Positions 29,819 through 36,283 of a stretch of 36,283 bases of DNA are shown in pieces. The position numbers and the translations under genes were made by a program. The DNA comes from Streptococcus mitis (GTDB taxonomy: Bacteria > Bacillota > Bacilli > Lactobacillales > Streptococcaceae), in contig MKYF01000008.1 in NCBI GenBank assembly GCA_001914195.1, positions 1 to 36,283 of the forward strand, in the 5' to 3' direction. Position 1 is the first letter of the stretch; each line of letters begins with the position of its first letter. Below the pieces are notes generated by a model. It saw only the letters and a list, made by a program, of their open reading frames with translations, had not been told where the DNA came from and did not search any database.

Positions 29819-31441
29819 ATGTCAAAAGAAATTAAATTTTCATCTGATGCTCGTTCAGCCATGGTCCGTGGTGTCGATATCCTTGCAGATACTGTTAAAG
29901 TAACTTTGGGACCAAAAGGTCGTAATGTTGTGTTGGAAAAATCATTTGGCTCACCTTTGATTACCAATGACGGGGTAACCATTGCTAAAGAAATCGAATT
30001 GGAAGACCATTTTGAAAATATGGGTGCCAAATTGGTATCAGAAGTAGCTTCAAAAACCAATGATATCGCAGGTGACGGAACGACAACTGCAACTGTCTTG
30101 ACCCAAGCAATCGTCCGTGAAGGCATCAAAAACGTCACAGCAGGCGCAAATCCAATCGGCATTCGTCGTGGGATTGAAACAGCAGTTGCTGCAGCAGTTG
30201 AAGCCTTGAAAAATAATGCAATCCCTGTTGCCAACAAAGAAGCCATTGCTCAGGTTGCTGCCGTATCTTCTCGTTCTGAAAAAGTCGGTGAATACATTTC
30301 TGAAGCCATGGAAAAAGTTGGCAAAGACGGAGTCATCACTATCGAAGAGTCACGTGGTATGGAAACAGAGCTTGAAGTTGTAGAAGGTATGCAGTTTGAC
30401 CGTGGTTACCTTTCACAGTACATGGTAACAGATAGCGAAAAAATGGTAGCTGACCTTGAAAATCCATACATCTTGATTACAGATAAGAAGATTTCAAATA
30501 TCCAAGAAATCTTGCCACTCCTAGAAAGTATTCTCCAAAGCAATCGTCCACTCTTAATTATTGCGGATGATGTGGATGGCGAAGCTCTTCCAACTCTTGT
30601 TTTGAACAAGATTCGTGGAACTTTCAACGTAGTAGCTGTTAAGGCACCTGGATTTGGTGACCGTCGCAAAGCCATGCTTGAAGACATTGCCATCTTGACA
30701 GGCGGAACAGTTATCACAGAAGACCTTGGTCTTGAGTTGAAAGATGCGACAATTGAAGCTCTTGGTCAAGCAGCGAGAGTAACTGTGGACAAAGATAGCA
30801 CTGTTATCGTAGAAGGTGCTGGAAATCCTGAAGCGATTTCTCACCGTGTTGCGGTTATCAAGTCTCAAATCGAAACCACAACTTCTGAATTTGACCGTGA
30901 AAAATTGCAAGAACGCTTGGCGAAATTGTCAGGTGGTGTAGCGGTTATTAAGGTCGGAGCTGCAACTGAGACTGAGTTGAAAGAAATGAAACTCCGCATC
31001 GAAGATGCCCTCAACGCTACTCGTGCAGCCGTTGAAGAAGGTATCGTTGCAGGTGGTGGAACAGCCCTTGTAAATGTTATCCCAGCCGTGGCTGATTTGG
31101 AATTGATAGGAGACGAAGCAACGGGTCGCAATATTGTTCTTCGTGCTTTGGAAGAACCTGTTCGTCAGATCGCCCACAATGCAGGATTTGAAGGATCTAT
31201 CGTTATTGATCGTTTGAAAAATGCCGAACTTGGTACAGGTTTCAACGCAGCAACTGGCGAATGGGTCAACATGATTGATCAAGGGATTATCGACCCAGTT
31301 AAAGTGAGCCGTTCAGCCCTACAAAATGCAGCATCTGTAGCCAGCTTGATTTTGACAACAGAAGCAGTCGTAGCTAATAAACCAGAACCAGCAGCCCCAG
31401 CTCCAGCAATGGATCCAAGCATGATGGGCGGGATGATGTAA
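29819..31441 (+). CDS. groEL: Chaperonin GroEL
   Basis: 540 residues. GroEL forms the double-ring ATP-dependent folding machine. The ATP-binding DGTTTATVL, the N-terminal VKVTLGPKGRNVV and the C-terminal Gly-Met tail (MMGGMM) are present. Equatorial, intermediate and apical domains are complete. It follows groES with a GAAGGAGAAAG ribosome site and ends at a terminator (31474-31503). Control is by CIRCE/HrcA upstream of groES. Codon use is that of a highly expressed gene. Confidence 0.99.
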   Translation: MSKEIKFSSDARSAMVRGVDILADTVKVTLGPKGRNVVLEKSFGSPLITNDGVTIAKEIELEDHFENMGAKLVSEVASKTNDIAGDGTTTATVLTQAIVREGIKNVTAGANPIGIRRGIETAVAAAVEALKNNAIPVANKEAIAQVAAVSSRSEKVGEYISEAMEKVGKDGVITIEESRGMETELEVVEGMQFDRGYLSQYMVTDSEKMVADLENPYILITDKKISNIQEILPLLESILQSNRPLLIIADDVDGEALPTLVLNKIRGTFNVVAVKAPGFGDRRKAMLEDIAILTGGTVITEDLGLELKDATIEALGQAARVTVDKDSTVIVEGAGNPEAISHRVAVIKSQIETTTSEFDREKLQERLAKLSGGVAVIKVGAATETELKEMKLRIEDALNATRAAVEEGIVAGGGTALVNVIPAVADLELIGDEATGRNIVLRALEEPVRQIAHNAGFEGSIVIDRLKNAELGTGFNAATGEWVNMIDQGIIDPVKVSRSALQNAASVASLILTTEAVVANKPEPAAPAPAMDPSMMGGMM

Positions 31442-31473
31442 GCTTTCTATAGAAAACAACTTATAAAAAACAC

Positions 31474-31503
31474 AAAAGGAGGGAATGGCTATTCCTCCTT
31501 TTT
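31474..31503 (+). terminator. Terminator of groES-groEL
   Basis: AAAAGGAGG (31474-31482) pairs with CCTCCTTTT (31494-31502), followed by T; a GAATGGCTATT loop can extend the stem by an A-T or two. Confidence 0.88.
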
Positions 31504-31526
31504 ATGCTATTCACTTCTAAATTGAT

Positions 31527-31555
31527 TTGAGCTCTCTTAACTTATATGATAAAAT
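31527..31555 (+). promoter_or_regulatory. Promoter of queH
   Basis: TTGAGC at 31527-31532, 17-nt spacer, TAAAAT at 31550-31555 with a TGA extension. Confidence 0.7.
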
Positions 31556-31578
31556 AAGACTAGAAAAAGGAGAAGAAC

Positions 31579-32346
31579 ATGATCGATGTAGAAGAAATTC
31601 TGAGCAAGATGAACCCAAATCAGAAGATTAATTATGACCGTGTCATGCAGAAGATGGTACAAGTATGGGAGAAAAATGAGCAGCGCCCAACTATTCTCAT
31701 GCATGTTTGCTGTGCCCCTTGCAGTACCTATACCCTAGAATATTTGACCAAGTATGCAGATGTGACCATCTATTTTGCCAATTCCAATATCCATCCCAAG
31801 GCAGAATACCATAAGCGTGCCTATGTTACCAAGAAATTTGTCAGTGATTTCAATGAGCGAACTGGCAATAACGTTCAATACCTAGAAGCTCCTTATGAAC
31901 CTAACGAATATCGTAAACTGGTTCGAGGTTTGGAAGAAGAGCCCGAAGGTGGCGACCGTTGTAAGGTTTGCTTTGACTACCGTCTGGATAAAACAGCACA
32001 AGTGGCTATGGACTTGGGATTTGACTACTTTGGCTCAGCTTTGACCATCAGTCCTCATAAGAATTCTCAAACCATCAACAGCATCGGAATCGATGTGCAA
32101 AAGATTTATACCACCCACTATCTTCCCAGCGATTTCAAGAAAAATCAGGGCTACAAACGTTCAGTAGAGATGTGTGATGAGTATGACATCTACCGTCAAT
32201 GTTATTGTGGATGCGTCTATGCAGCCCAAGCGCAGAATATTGACTTGGTTCAGGTTAAGAAGGATGCCGCAGCTTTCTTACTGGATAAGGATGTTGAAAA
32301 AGACTATTCCCATATCAAATTTACTGTTACAAAATTGGATATATAA
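31579..32346 (+). CDS. queH: Epoxyqueuosine reductase QueH
   Basis: 255 residues of the QueH (DUF208) family, which carries out the last step of queuosine synthesis in tRNA, converting epoxyqueuosine to queuosine; it is unrelated to the cobalamin enzyme QueG. The conserved cysteines are visible: C44-C45-x2-C48 (HVCCAPCSTY), CKVC near 127-130, and YCGC near 213-216; they bind the iron-sulfur cluster and a redox metal. An AAAGGAGAAG site precedes the ATG at 31579. It is a single-gene unit with its own promoter and terminator. Confidence 0.95.
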   Translation: MIDVEEILSKMNPNQKINYDRVMQKMVQVWEKNEQRPTILMHVCCAPCSTYTLEYLTKYADVTIYFANSNIHPKAEYHKRAYVTKKFVSDFNERTGNNVQYLEAPYEPNEYRKLVRGLEEEPEGGDRCKVCFDYRLDKTAQVAMDLGFDYFGSALTISPHKNSQTINSIGIDVQKIYTTHYLPSDFKKNQGYKRSVEMCDEYDIYRQCYCGCVYAAQAQNIDLVQVKKDAAAFLLDKDVEKDYSHIKFTVTKLDI

Positions 32347-32350
32347 GGAT

Positions 32351-32376
32351 AAGCCCAGCTGCAAAGCTGGGTTTTT
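32351..32376 (+). terminator. Terminator of queH
   Basis: AAGCCCAGCT (32351-32360) pairs with AGCTGGGTTT (32365-32374) around GCAA, then a short T-run, directly before a BOX element. Confidence 0.9.
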
Positions 32377-32377
32377 A

Positions 32378-32526
32378 TACTCTTCGAAGATCTCTTCAAA
32401 CCGCGTCTACGTCGCCTTGCCGTATATATGTGACTGACTTCGTCAGTGTTATCTATAACCTCAAAACAGTGTTTTGAGCAACCTGCGGCTAGTTTCCTAG
32501 TTTGCTCTTTGATTTTCATTGAGTAT
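32378..32526 (-). repeat. BOX element (full form)
   Basis: On the minus strand it runs from ATACTCAATGAAAATC through GCAAACTAGGAAACTAGC, CTCAAAACACTGTTTTG, CTGACGAAGTCAG and GGCAAGGCGACG to GAAGAGATCTTCGAAGAG. It has the same orientation as the copy at 26634-26746 but keeps the middle part. BOX repeats are non-autonomous and structured as RNA; they lie between genes in this group. Confidence 0.9.
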
Positions 32527-32535
32527 TAAAATAAA

Positions 32536-32559
32536 AAACCAGGGCTCTCACCCCAGTTT
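32536..32559 (-). terminator. Terminator of the DUF402 gene (minus strand)
   Basis: On the minus strand AAACTGGGG pairs with CCCTGGTTT (with two G-U pairs) around a 6-nt loop, and a T-rich run follows. The plus strand also has the stem but not a good T-run. Confidence 0.65.
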
Positions 32560-32566
32560 GACAACT

Positions 32567-33100
32567 TTACCGATTCTTTAGTTCTACATAGCGCTTGTAC
32601 CAAATGTTTACATAGGCTTCTGAGAAAGGACCACGTCCATTGTTAATCCAATCAACAAGAATTTTGACATGTTCTTTTAAAATATAGTCCAAATCATCAG
32701 AATAATTCATTTTGCGTTTGTGACGCTCATATTCCTCAACGTCCAAAAGACGTTTTTCCCCGTCTGTAAAAATTTTAACATCCAAATCGTAATCAATATA
32801 CTTTAGTGCTTCTTCATCCAGATAGTAGGGGCTAGCCATGTTGCAATAGTAGGAAATTCCATTATCACGAATCATGGCAATGATATTAAACCAATATTTC
32901 TTGTGAAAGTAAACAATAGCCGGTTCTCGAGTGACCCAACGACGACCATCACTTTCGGTAACAAGTGTATGATCGTTGACACCAATAATGGCGTTTTCTG
33001 TTGTTTTTAGTACCATGGTGTCTCGCCAAGTCCGGTGGAGACTCCCATCATGCTTATAACTTTGAATTGTAATAAAGTCGCCTTCTTTTGGAAGCTTCAT
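32567..33100 (-). CDS. DUF402 nucleoside tri-/diphosphate phosphatase (Ntdp type)
   Basis: 177 residues of the DUF402 family; the characterised Staphylococcus member hydrolyses nucleoside tri- and diphosphates using divalent metal. The family features are IQSYKHDGSLHRTW at the start, then RREPAIVYF-like and the YYCNMASPYY and YIDYDLDVKIF acidic stretches that bind metal. It is on the minus strand, follows recX, and has its own extended -10 in the gap (33142-33150). No signal or membrane segment. Assignment is by homology, and the substrate is not fixed. Confidence 0.92.
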   Translation of the reverse strand: MKLPKEGDFITIQSYKHDGSLHRTWRDTMVLKTTENAIIGVNDHTLVTESDGRRWVTREPAIVYFHKKYWFNIIAMIRDNGISYYCNMASPYYLDEEALKYIDYDLDVKIFTDGEKRLLDVEEYERHKRKMNYSDDLDYILKEHVKILVDWINNGRGPFSEAYVNIWYKRYVELKNR

Positions 33101-33141
33101 AACTAACCAACTTTCTACAATTTATAAGTTTATCGTTTACT

Positions 33142-33150
33142 ATTGTACCA
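33142..33150 (-). promoter_or_regulatory. Extended -10 promoter of the DUF402 gene
   Basis: On the minus strand the bases read TGGTACAAT (33150 down to 33142), an extended -10. The -35 region is weak. Confidence 0.6.
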
Positions 33151-33188
33151 TAAAATTGCCTAAAATCTGTGAATTTTACATGAAAATA

Positions 33189-33965
33189 TTAAAGATATTC
33201 TCTGAGAGCGCTTGCTATATCCGAAAAATCATAGCCCTTTCGTGCTAAAACTTGAGTTAAACGCTGTTTAAGTTCGTATCCTTCATACTTTCGGGCATAC
33301 TTAGCATATTGCTTATCAAGTTCCTTGAAGATGAGTTCCTGAGTCGTTTCTTGGTCAACTTGACTATCCAACTCATCAAAGGCACTTTTAGCATCAGAGT
33401 AAGAGAAGCCCTTGTTGGTCAAATTTTGGAGAATCTTATCTTGCAAGGCACGAGCTGGAAGTTTTCCTTCATATTTTTTCAATAGTTTATTAGCTACACG
33501 TTGAGCAACTTCCGAAAAATCAAATTCTTTCAGTATCTCTTCTATAGTGGATTTTGAAATTCCTTTTTGTGCTAATTTCTGAGTCAGTACATAAGGCCCC
33601 TTATCACCTGAAAGTTGATTGGCATTGATGATAGCATAAGCGTACTGGCTGTCATTAATCCACTTATCTTCTTTAAGATTAGCAATAACTTGAGAAACGA
33701 TGTTTTCATTAATATCGTATTTTTTCAGATATTCTCTAACCTCTTTTTCAGTGCGAGCTTTAAAGGATAGGTGGTAGAGGGCTAGATTCTTACCATAAGA
33801 AAATTGAGCAAAGTCCTGTATCTCTTTCAATTCTTCTTGGCTTATAACCTTATCCCTTGATAACATAAAACGAACAATTGTATCTTCAGTAATGTAGCAT
33901 TTGTCGTCATTATCAAGCTCCATCAGATAGAGTCTTTTTTTCTTTTCAAGTTTTGTGATTTTCAT
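33189..33965 (-). CDS. recX: Regulatory protein RecX
   Basis: 258 residues. RecX binds RecA filaments and limits strand exchange. The protein is made of repeated three-helix units (ALYHLSFKARTEKEVREYL, then IVSQVIANLKEDKWI, and two more copies to the C-terminus), the long form usual in Firmicutes. The minus-strand ATG has a GAAAGGAAAT site that overlaps the end of the APH-like gene, so the two are co-transcribed and perhaps coupled. Complete length. Confidence 0.94.
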   Translation of the reverse strand: MKITKLEKKKRLYLMELDNDDKCYITEDTIVRFMLSRDKVISQEELKEIQDFAQFSYGKNLALYHLSFKARTEKEVREYLKKYDINENIVSQVIANLKEDKWINDSQYAYAIINANQLSGDKGPYVLTQKLAQKGISKSTIEEILKEFDFSEVAQRVANKLLKKYEGKLPARALQDKILQNLTNKGFSYSDAKSAFDELDSQVDQETTQELIFKELDKQYAKYARKYEGYELKQRLTQVLARKGYDFSDIASALREYL

Positions 33966-33974
33966 AATTTCCTT

Positions 33975-34751
33975 TCATCTAAATGCTTCGAAAGCTGCAA
34001 CAAGTCGGAGTTTATCCATATCTACATATTCTCTACCGTAATAGTCGAGAAATAATTCAGCATACGTAGCATCTTGTAGGTTGTAATGAAGGGACCAAAT
34101 TGTCCAAAAGAGGTCGATATGTCGGTCACTAAAACCAGCCAATCCCAAGTCAATAAAGCAAGAAAAATGCGAGGCATCATTCAAGATGAAGTTTGGCAGG
34201 CAGGCATCTCCATGAATAAAAGCATCAGCTTTGAGAATGTAACCTTTCTCTTGTATCAGTTGGTAAGCTTCTTCACGACTGTGAATATGAAATTGAGGCA
34301 GAAGAGTCTTGTTATAAAAAGCCCCCTTCTGATAGTTTTTTAAAGCTTTTTCTTTATAACGCTTCAGATGATTTTCCGACGGAAAAGATTGTGGTTTAAG
34401 ACTGTGAAGTTTGTTTAATGCTTGAGCCAGGGTTTGACAGAGTTTTTCGGGTTGATTTAAAAAATCGAGAGCGTTTCTGCCAATGGCTGCTTTGGTCAGA
34501 AGGAAGTCCTTTTTTGCTGATAAATAGGTAATCACTGGAGTTCCCAATCCTTCAGTTTCGAACCAACTTGCAATCTTAGCTTCTTGAGCTAATCTGCCTT
34601 TTTGATCAATTTTTAAATAGTAACCTGAATCTATATATAGGACAGTTGCACTTGAATGAGAAGAACTATCAGAGAGATTAGCTCCCTTGATATAGCTTCG
34701 TAATTGTTCAGGGAAATCTAGTATACTAAAACGAGGTGTTTTTGAATTCAT
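33975..34751 (-). CDS. Aminoglycoside phosphotransferase (APH)-family kinase-like protein
   Basis: 258 residues from the ATG at 34751. The Brenner motif is FIHGDACLPNF, and the metal-binding aspartate lies in CFIDLGLAGFSDRH, so the catalytic core of the APH(3') type is intact. It could phosphorylate an aminoglycoside or another small substrate; resistance cannot be concluded. The frame is open 14 residues further, to 34793, but the -10 box TACAAT lies at 34763-34758, so those codons are not in the predicted mRNA. No ribosome site precedes the ATG, which fits a leaderless transcript. It is the first gene of a minus-strand unit with recX, 9 nt apart. Confidence 0.87.
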   Translation of the reverse strand: MNSKTPRFSILDFPEQLRSYIKGANLSDSSSHSSATVLYIDSGYYLKIDQKGRLAQEAKIASWFETEGLGTPVITYLSAKKDFLLTKAAIGRNALDFLNQPEKLCQTLAQALNKLHSLKPQSFPSENHLKRYKEKALKNYQKGAFYNKTLLPQFHIHSREEAYQLIQEKGYILKADAFIHGDACLPNFILNDASHFSCFIDLGLAGFSDRHIDLFWTIWSLHYNLQDATYAELFLDYYGREYVDMDKLRLVAAFEAFR

Positions 34752-34757
34752 GCTTTT

Positions 34758-34766
34758 ATTGTAACA
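34758..34766 (-). promoter_or_regulatory. Extended -10 promoter of the APH-recX unit
   Basis: On the minus strand TGTTACAAT (34766 to 34758) is an extended -10. Six bases separate it from the ATG at 34751, so transcription should begin at or next to the A of ATG. Confidence 0.65.
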
Positions 34767-34792
34767 TATTCTTAAATATCTTAGAAACTCCA

Positions 34793-34801
34793 TGGTATAA
34801 T
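34793..34801 (+). promoter_or_regulatory. Extended -10 promoter of rlmD
   Basis: TGGTATAAT (TG at 34793-34794, TATAAT at 34796-34801). Six bases later is the ATG at 34808, so the transcript should start on or beside the start codon. Confidence 0.75.
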
Positions 34802-34807
34802 AGACCT

Positions 34808-36163
34808 ATGAATCTAAAAATAAAACAAAAAATACCATTAAAAATCAAGCGCATGGGAATTAATGGTGAGGGAATCGGCTTTTATCAAAAAACTTTAGTC
34901 TTTGTACCCGGTGCTCTCAAAGGCGAAGATATCTATTGTCAGATTACTTCTATTAAACGCAACTTTGTTGAAGCAAAATTACTAAAGGTCAACAAGAAGT
35001 CTAAATTCCGAGTTGTGCCAGCTTGTACTATTTATAATGAATGCGGAGGCTGCCAAATCATGCACCTGCATTATGATAAGCAACTGGAGTTCAAGACGGA
35101 CTTACTTCATCAAGCACTGAAAAAATTTGCTCCTGCAGGATATGAAAACTATGAAATTCGTCCAACTATTGGAATGCAGGAACCAAAGTACTACCGTGCT
35201 AAGTTACAATTTCAGACTCGAAAATTTAAAAATCAGGTCAAGGCTGGCTTATATGCACAAAACTCTCATTACTTAGTAGAGTTGAAAGACTGCCTGGTAC
35301 AAGACAAGGAAACCCAAGTGATTGCTAATCGTCTAGCAGAATTGCTTACTTATCACCAGATTCCAATCACGGATGAGAGAAAAGTTCTAGGTGTTAGAAC
35401 TATAATGGTTCGACGAGCAAGAAAGACTGGACAGGTTCAGATTATTATTGTTACAAATCGTCAGCTTAATTTAACCCAACTAGTAAAAGACTTAGTTAAA
35501 GATTTCCCAGAAGTTGTGACAGTAGCTGTGAATACAAATACAGCTAAAACCAGTGAGATTTATGGTGAAAAGACAGAGATTATCTGGGGAGAAGAGAGTA
35601 TTCAAGAAGGTGTTCTTGATTATGAATTTTCACTATCCCCTCGAGCTTTCTATCAACTAAATCCTGAACAAACAGAAGTCCTCTATAGCGAGGCAGTAAA
35701 AGCGCTGGATGTTACTAAAGAGGATCATTTGATAGATGCTTATTGTGGTGTTGGAACGATTGGATTTGCCTTCGCAAAGAAAGTTAAAACGCTAAGAGGT
35801 ATGGATATTATTCCAGAAGCCATTGAAGATGCCAAGCGAAATGCTAAAAGAATGGGACTTGATAATACTCATTATGAAGCTGGGACAGCAGAAGAGATTA
35901 TTCCTCGTTGGTACAAGGAAGGCTACCGAGCAGATGCATTGATTGTGGACCCTCCACGTACAGGTCTGGATGACAAGCTATTAGATACTATTCTTACCTA
36001 TGTACCAGAAAAAATGGTTTATATTTCTTGCAATGTTTCGACCTTGGCTCGTGACTTAGTGCGCTTAGTAGAAGTTTATGATCTTCATTATATCCAGTCA
36101 GTCGATATGTTCCCACATACCGCTCGAACTGAAGCTGTTGTAAAATTAATAAAAAAATTTTAA
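34808..36163 (+). CDS. rlmD: 23S rRNA (uracil-5-)-methyltransferase RlmD/RumA family
   Basis: 451 residues. It methylates uracil C5 in 23S rRNA (position 1939 in E. coli numbering) with SAM. The TRAM domain is N-terminal (IKRMGINGEGIGFY to VEAKLLKV). An iron-sulfur cysteine set follows (CTIYNECGGCQ). The SAM motif is DAYCGVGTIGFAF, and the catalytic loop is ISCNVSTLARDL. The Gram-positive homologues may modify more than one uracil, so the exact position is less sure. The start at 34808 has no ribosome site and lies 6 nt after a perfect -10, as expected for a leaderless gene. The frame is open upstream to 34736, but that part is promoter. Confidence 0.93.
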   Translation: MNLKIKQKIPLKIKRMGINGEGIGFYQKTLVFVPGALKGEDIYCQITSIKRNFVEAKLLKVNKKSKFRVVPACTIYNECGGCQIMHLHYDKQLEFKTDLLHQALKKFAPAGYENYEIRPTIGMQEPKYYRAKLQFQTRKFKNQVKAGLYAQNSHYLVELKDCLVQDKETQVIANRLAELLTYHQIPITDERKVLGVRTIMVRRARKTGQVQIIIVTNRQLNLTQLVKDLVKDFPEVVTVAVNTNTAKTSEIYGEKTEIIWGEESIQEGVLDYEFSLSPRAFYQLNPEQTEVLYSEAVKALDVTKEDHLIDAYCGVGTIGFAFAKKVKTLRGMDIIPEAIEDAKRNAKRMGLDNTHYEAGTAEEIIPRWYKEGYRADALIVDPPRTGLDDKLLDTILTYVPEKMVYISCNVSTLARDLVRLVEVYDLHYIQSVDMFPHTARTEAVVKLIKKF

Positions 36164-36171
36164 AAAAGGTG

Positions 36172-36199
36172 TTGACAAAAAATAAAAAGTCGGTATAAT
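36172..36199 (+). promoter_or_regulatory. Promoter of tRNA-Glu
   Basis: Perfect TTGACA (36172-36177) and TATAAT (36194-36199) with a 16-nt spacer, typical of stable RNA genes. Transcription starts near 36206, about 19 nt before the tRNA. Confidence 0.9.
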
Positions 36200-36224
36200 A
36201 GTAAGAGTTGAAAATAACAACTCT

Positions 36225-36283
36225 GGTCCGTTGGTCAAGGGGTTAAGACACCGCCTTTTCACGGCGGTAACACGGGTTCGAAT
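36225..36283 (+). tRNA. tRNA-Glu(UUC), truncated by the window end
   Basis: Starts GGTCCGT. The D arm contains GGTCAAGGGGTTAAGAC, the anticodon stem is CCGCC/GGCGG with loop TTTTCAC, giving anticodon TTC (Glu), and the T arm begins CGGGTTCGAAT at the window edge. About 17 bases of the 3' end lie outside. Such genes in streptococci often begin a tRNA array, so more may follow. Confidence 0.95.

Noticed and set aside
29503..30246. A 247-codon minus-strand open frame across groES and the start of groEL
   Set aside because: It mirrors two highly expressed plus-strand genes, is rich in Ser/Thr/Ala from complementary codons, has no ribosome site and no recognisable domain.
33975..34751. A proven aminoglycoside resistance gene
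   Set aside because: The fold and catalytic motifs fit the APH family, but many members act on other substrates and no resistance-specific signature can be read.
34752..34793. Upstream extension of the APH-like gene
   Set aside because: It runs across the predicted promoter, so it is not part of the mRNA.
34736..34807. Upstream extension of rlmD
   Set aside because: These codons overlap the -10 box and would add residues not found in the family.
1..36283. CRISPR array, insertion sequence, integrase or prophage
   Set aside because: I saw no regularly spaced direct repeats, no transposase or integrase signature and no phage structural genes on either strand.

Overview
The window is Streptococcus chromosome of the mitis/pneumoniae/oralis group. 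The evidence is the ccrZ-trmB and rimP-nusA-rnpM-ylxQ-infB-rbfA order, an rpoE (delta)-pyrG pair, a choline-binding protein with WYY-type repeats, two BOX repeats, a ComX (CIN) box in front of a 131-residue SsbB, and a CIRCE operator before groES-groEL. The neighbour sets that I recall as separate loci in S. pneumoniae (nusA/valS region, rpoE-pyrG, ssbB-groEL-rlmD) are joined here, so a mitis-group relative with a rearranged order is more likely than S. pneumoniae itself. This is inference from memory, not a search.

Layout. 1-1685: ccrZ-trmB, cell-cycle control and tRNA m7G46 methylation. 1702-7511: the translation/transcription operon rimP-nusA-rnpM-ylxQ-infB, then a 250-nt highly structured spacer and rbfA. 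7600-10447: small genes, namely two tiny proteins (one a 50-aa membrane peptide), a DUF1858 protein, a DUF438/hemerythrin/PAS protein, a DUF1912 protein and a helix-hairpin-helix (HhH) protein. 10461-18436: a T-box operon that probably served valS but is now separated from it by accessory DNA. It holds a flavin-reductase-like protein, a GNAT acetyltransferase, an AT-rich five-TM membrane protein, a decayed copy of the valS 5' end, a second HhH gene split by an in-frame TGA, a RhuM-family protein, and then intact valS. 18456-22871: a defence-like block with an HD-domain dGTPase, a C5 cytosine methyltransferase and its probable restriction endonuclease. 22901-25473: rpoE and pyrG, pyrG having a CTP-type attenuator leader. 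25495-26779: choline-binding surface protein, BOX, terminator. 26805-31503: DUF4651, thioredoxin-like, ytpR, SDR, ssbB, groES-groEL. 31527-36163: queH, BOX, then the minus-strand APH-like kinase, recX and DUF402 phosphatase genes, divergent from rlmD. 36172-end: promoter and the first 59 nt of tRNA-Glu(UUC), cut by the window edge.

Most genes are housekeeping. The accessory interest is concentrated on both sides of valS (12.0-15.7 kb and 18.4-22.9 kb), which behaves like an integration hotspot. The most informative single observations are the valS relic at 13080-13266, the HhH gene interrupted by TGA at 13687, the multibranched RNA-like element between infB and rbfA, and three genes whose promoters place the predicted transcription start on the start codon (leaderless candidates).
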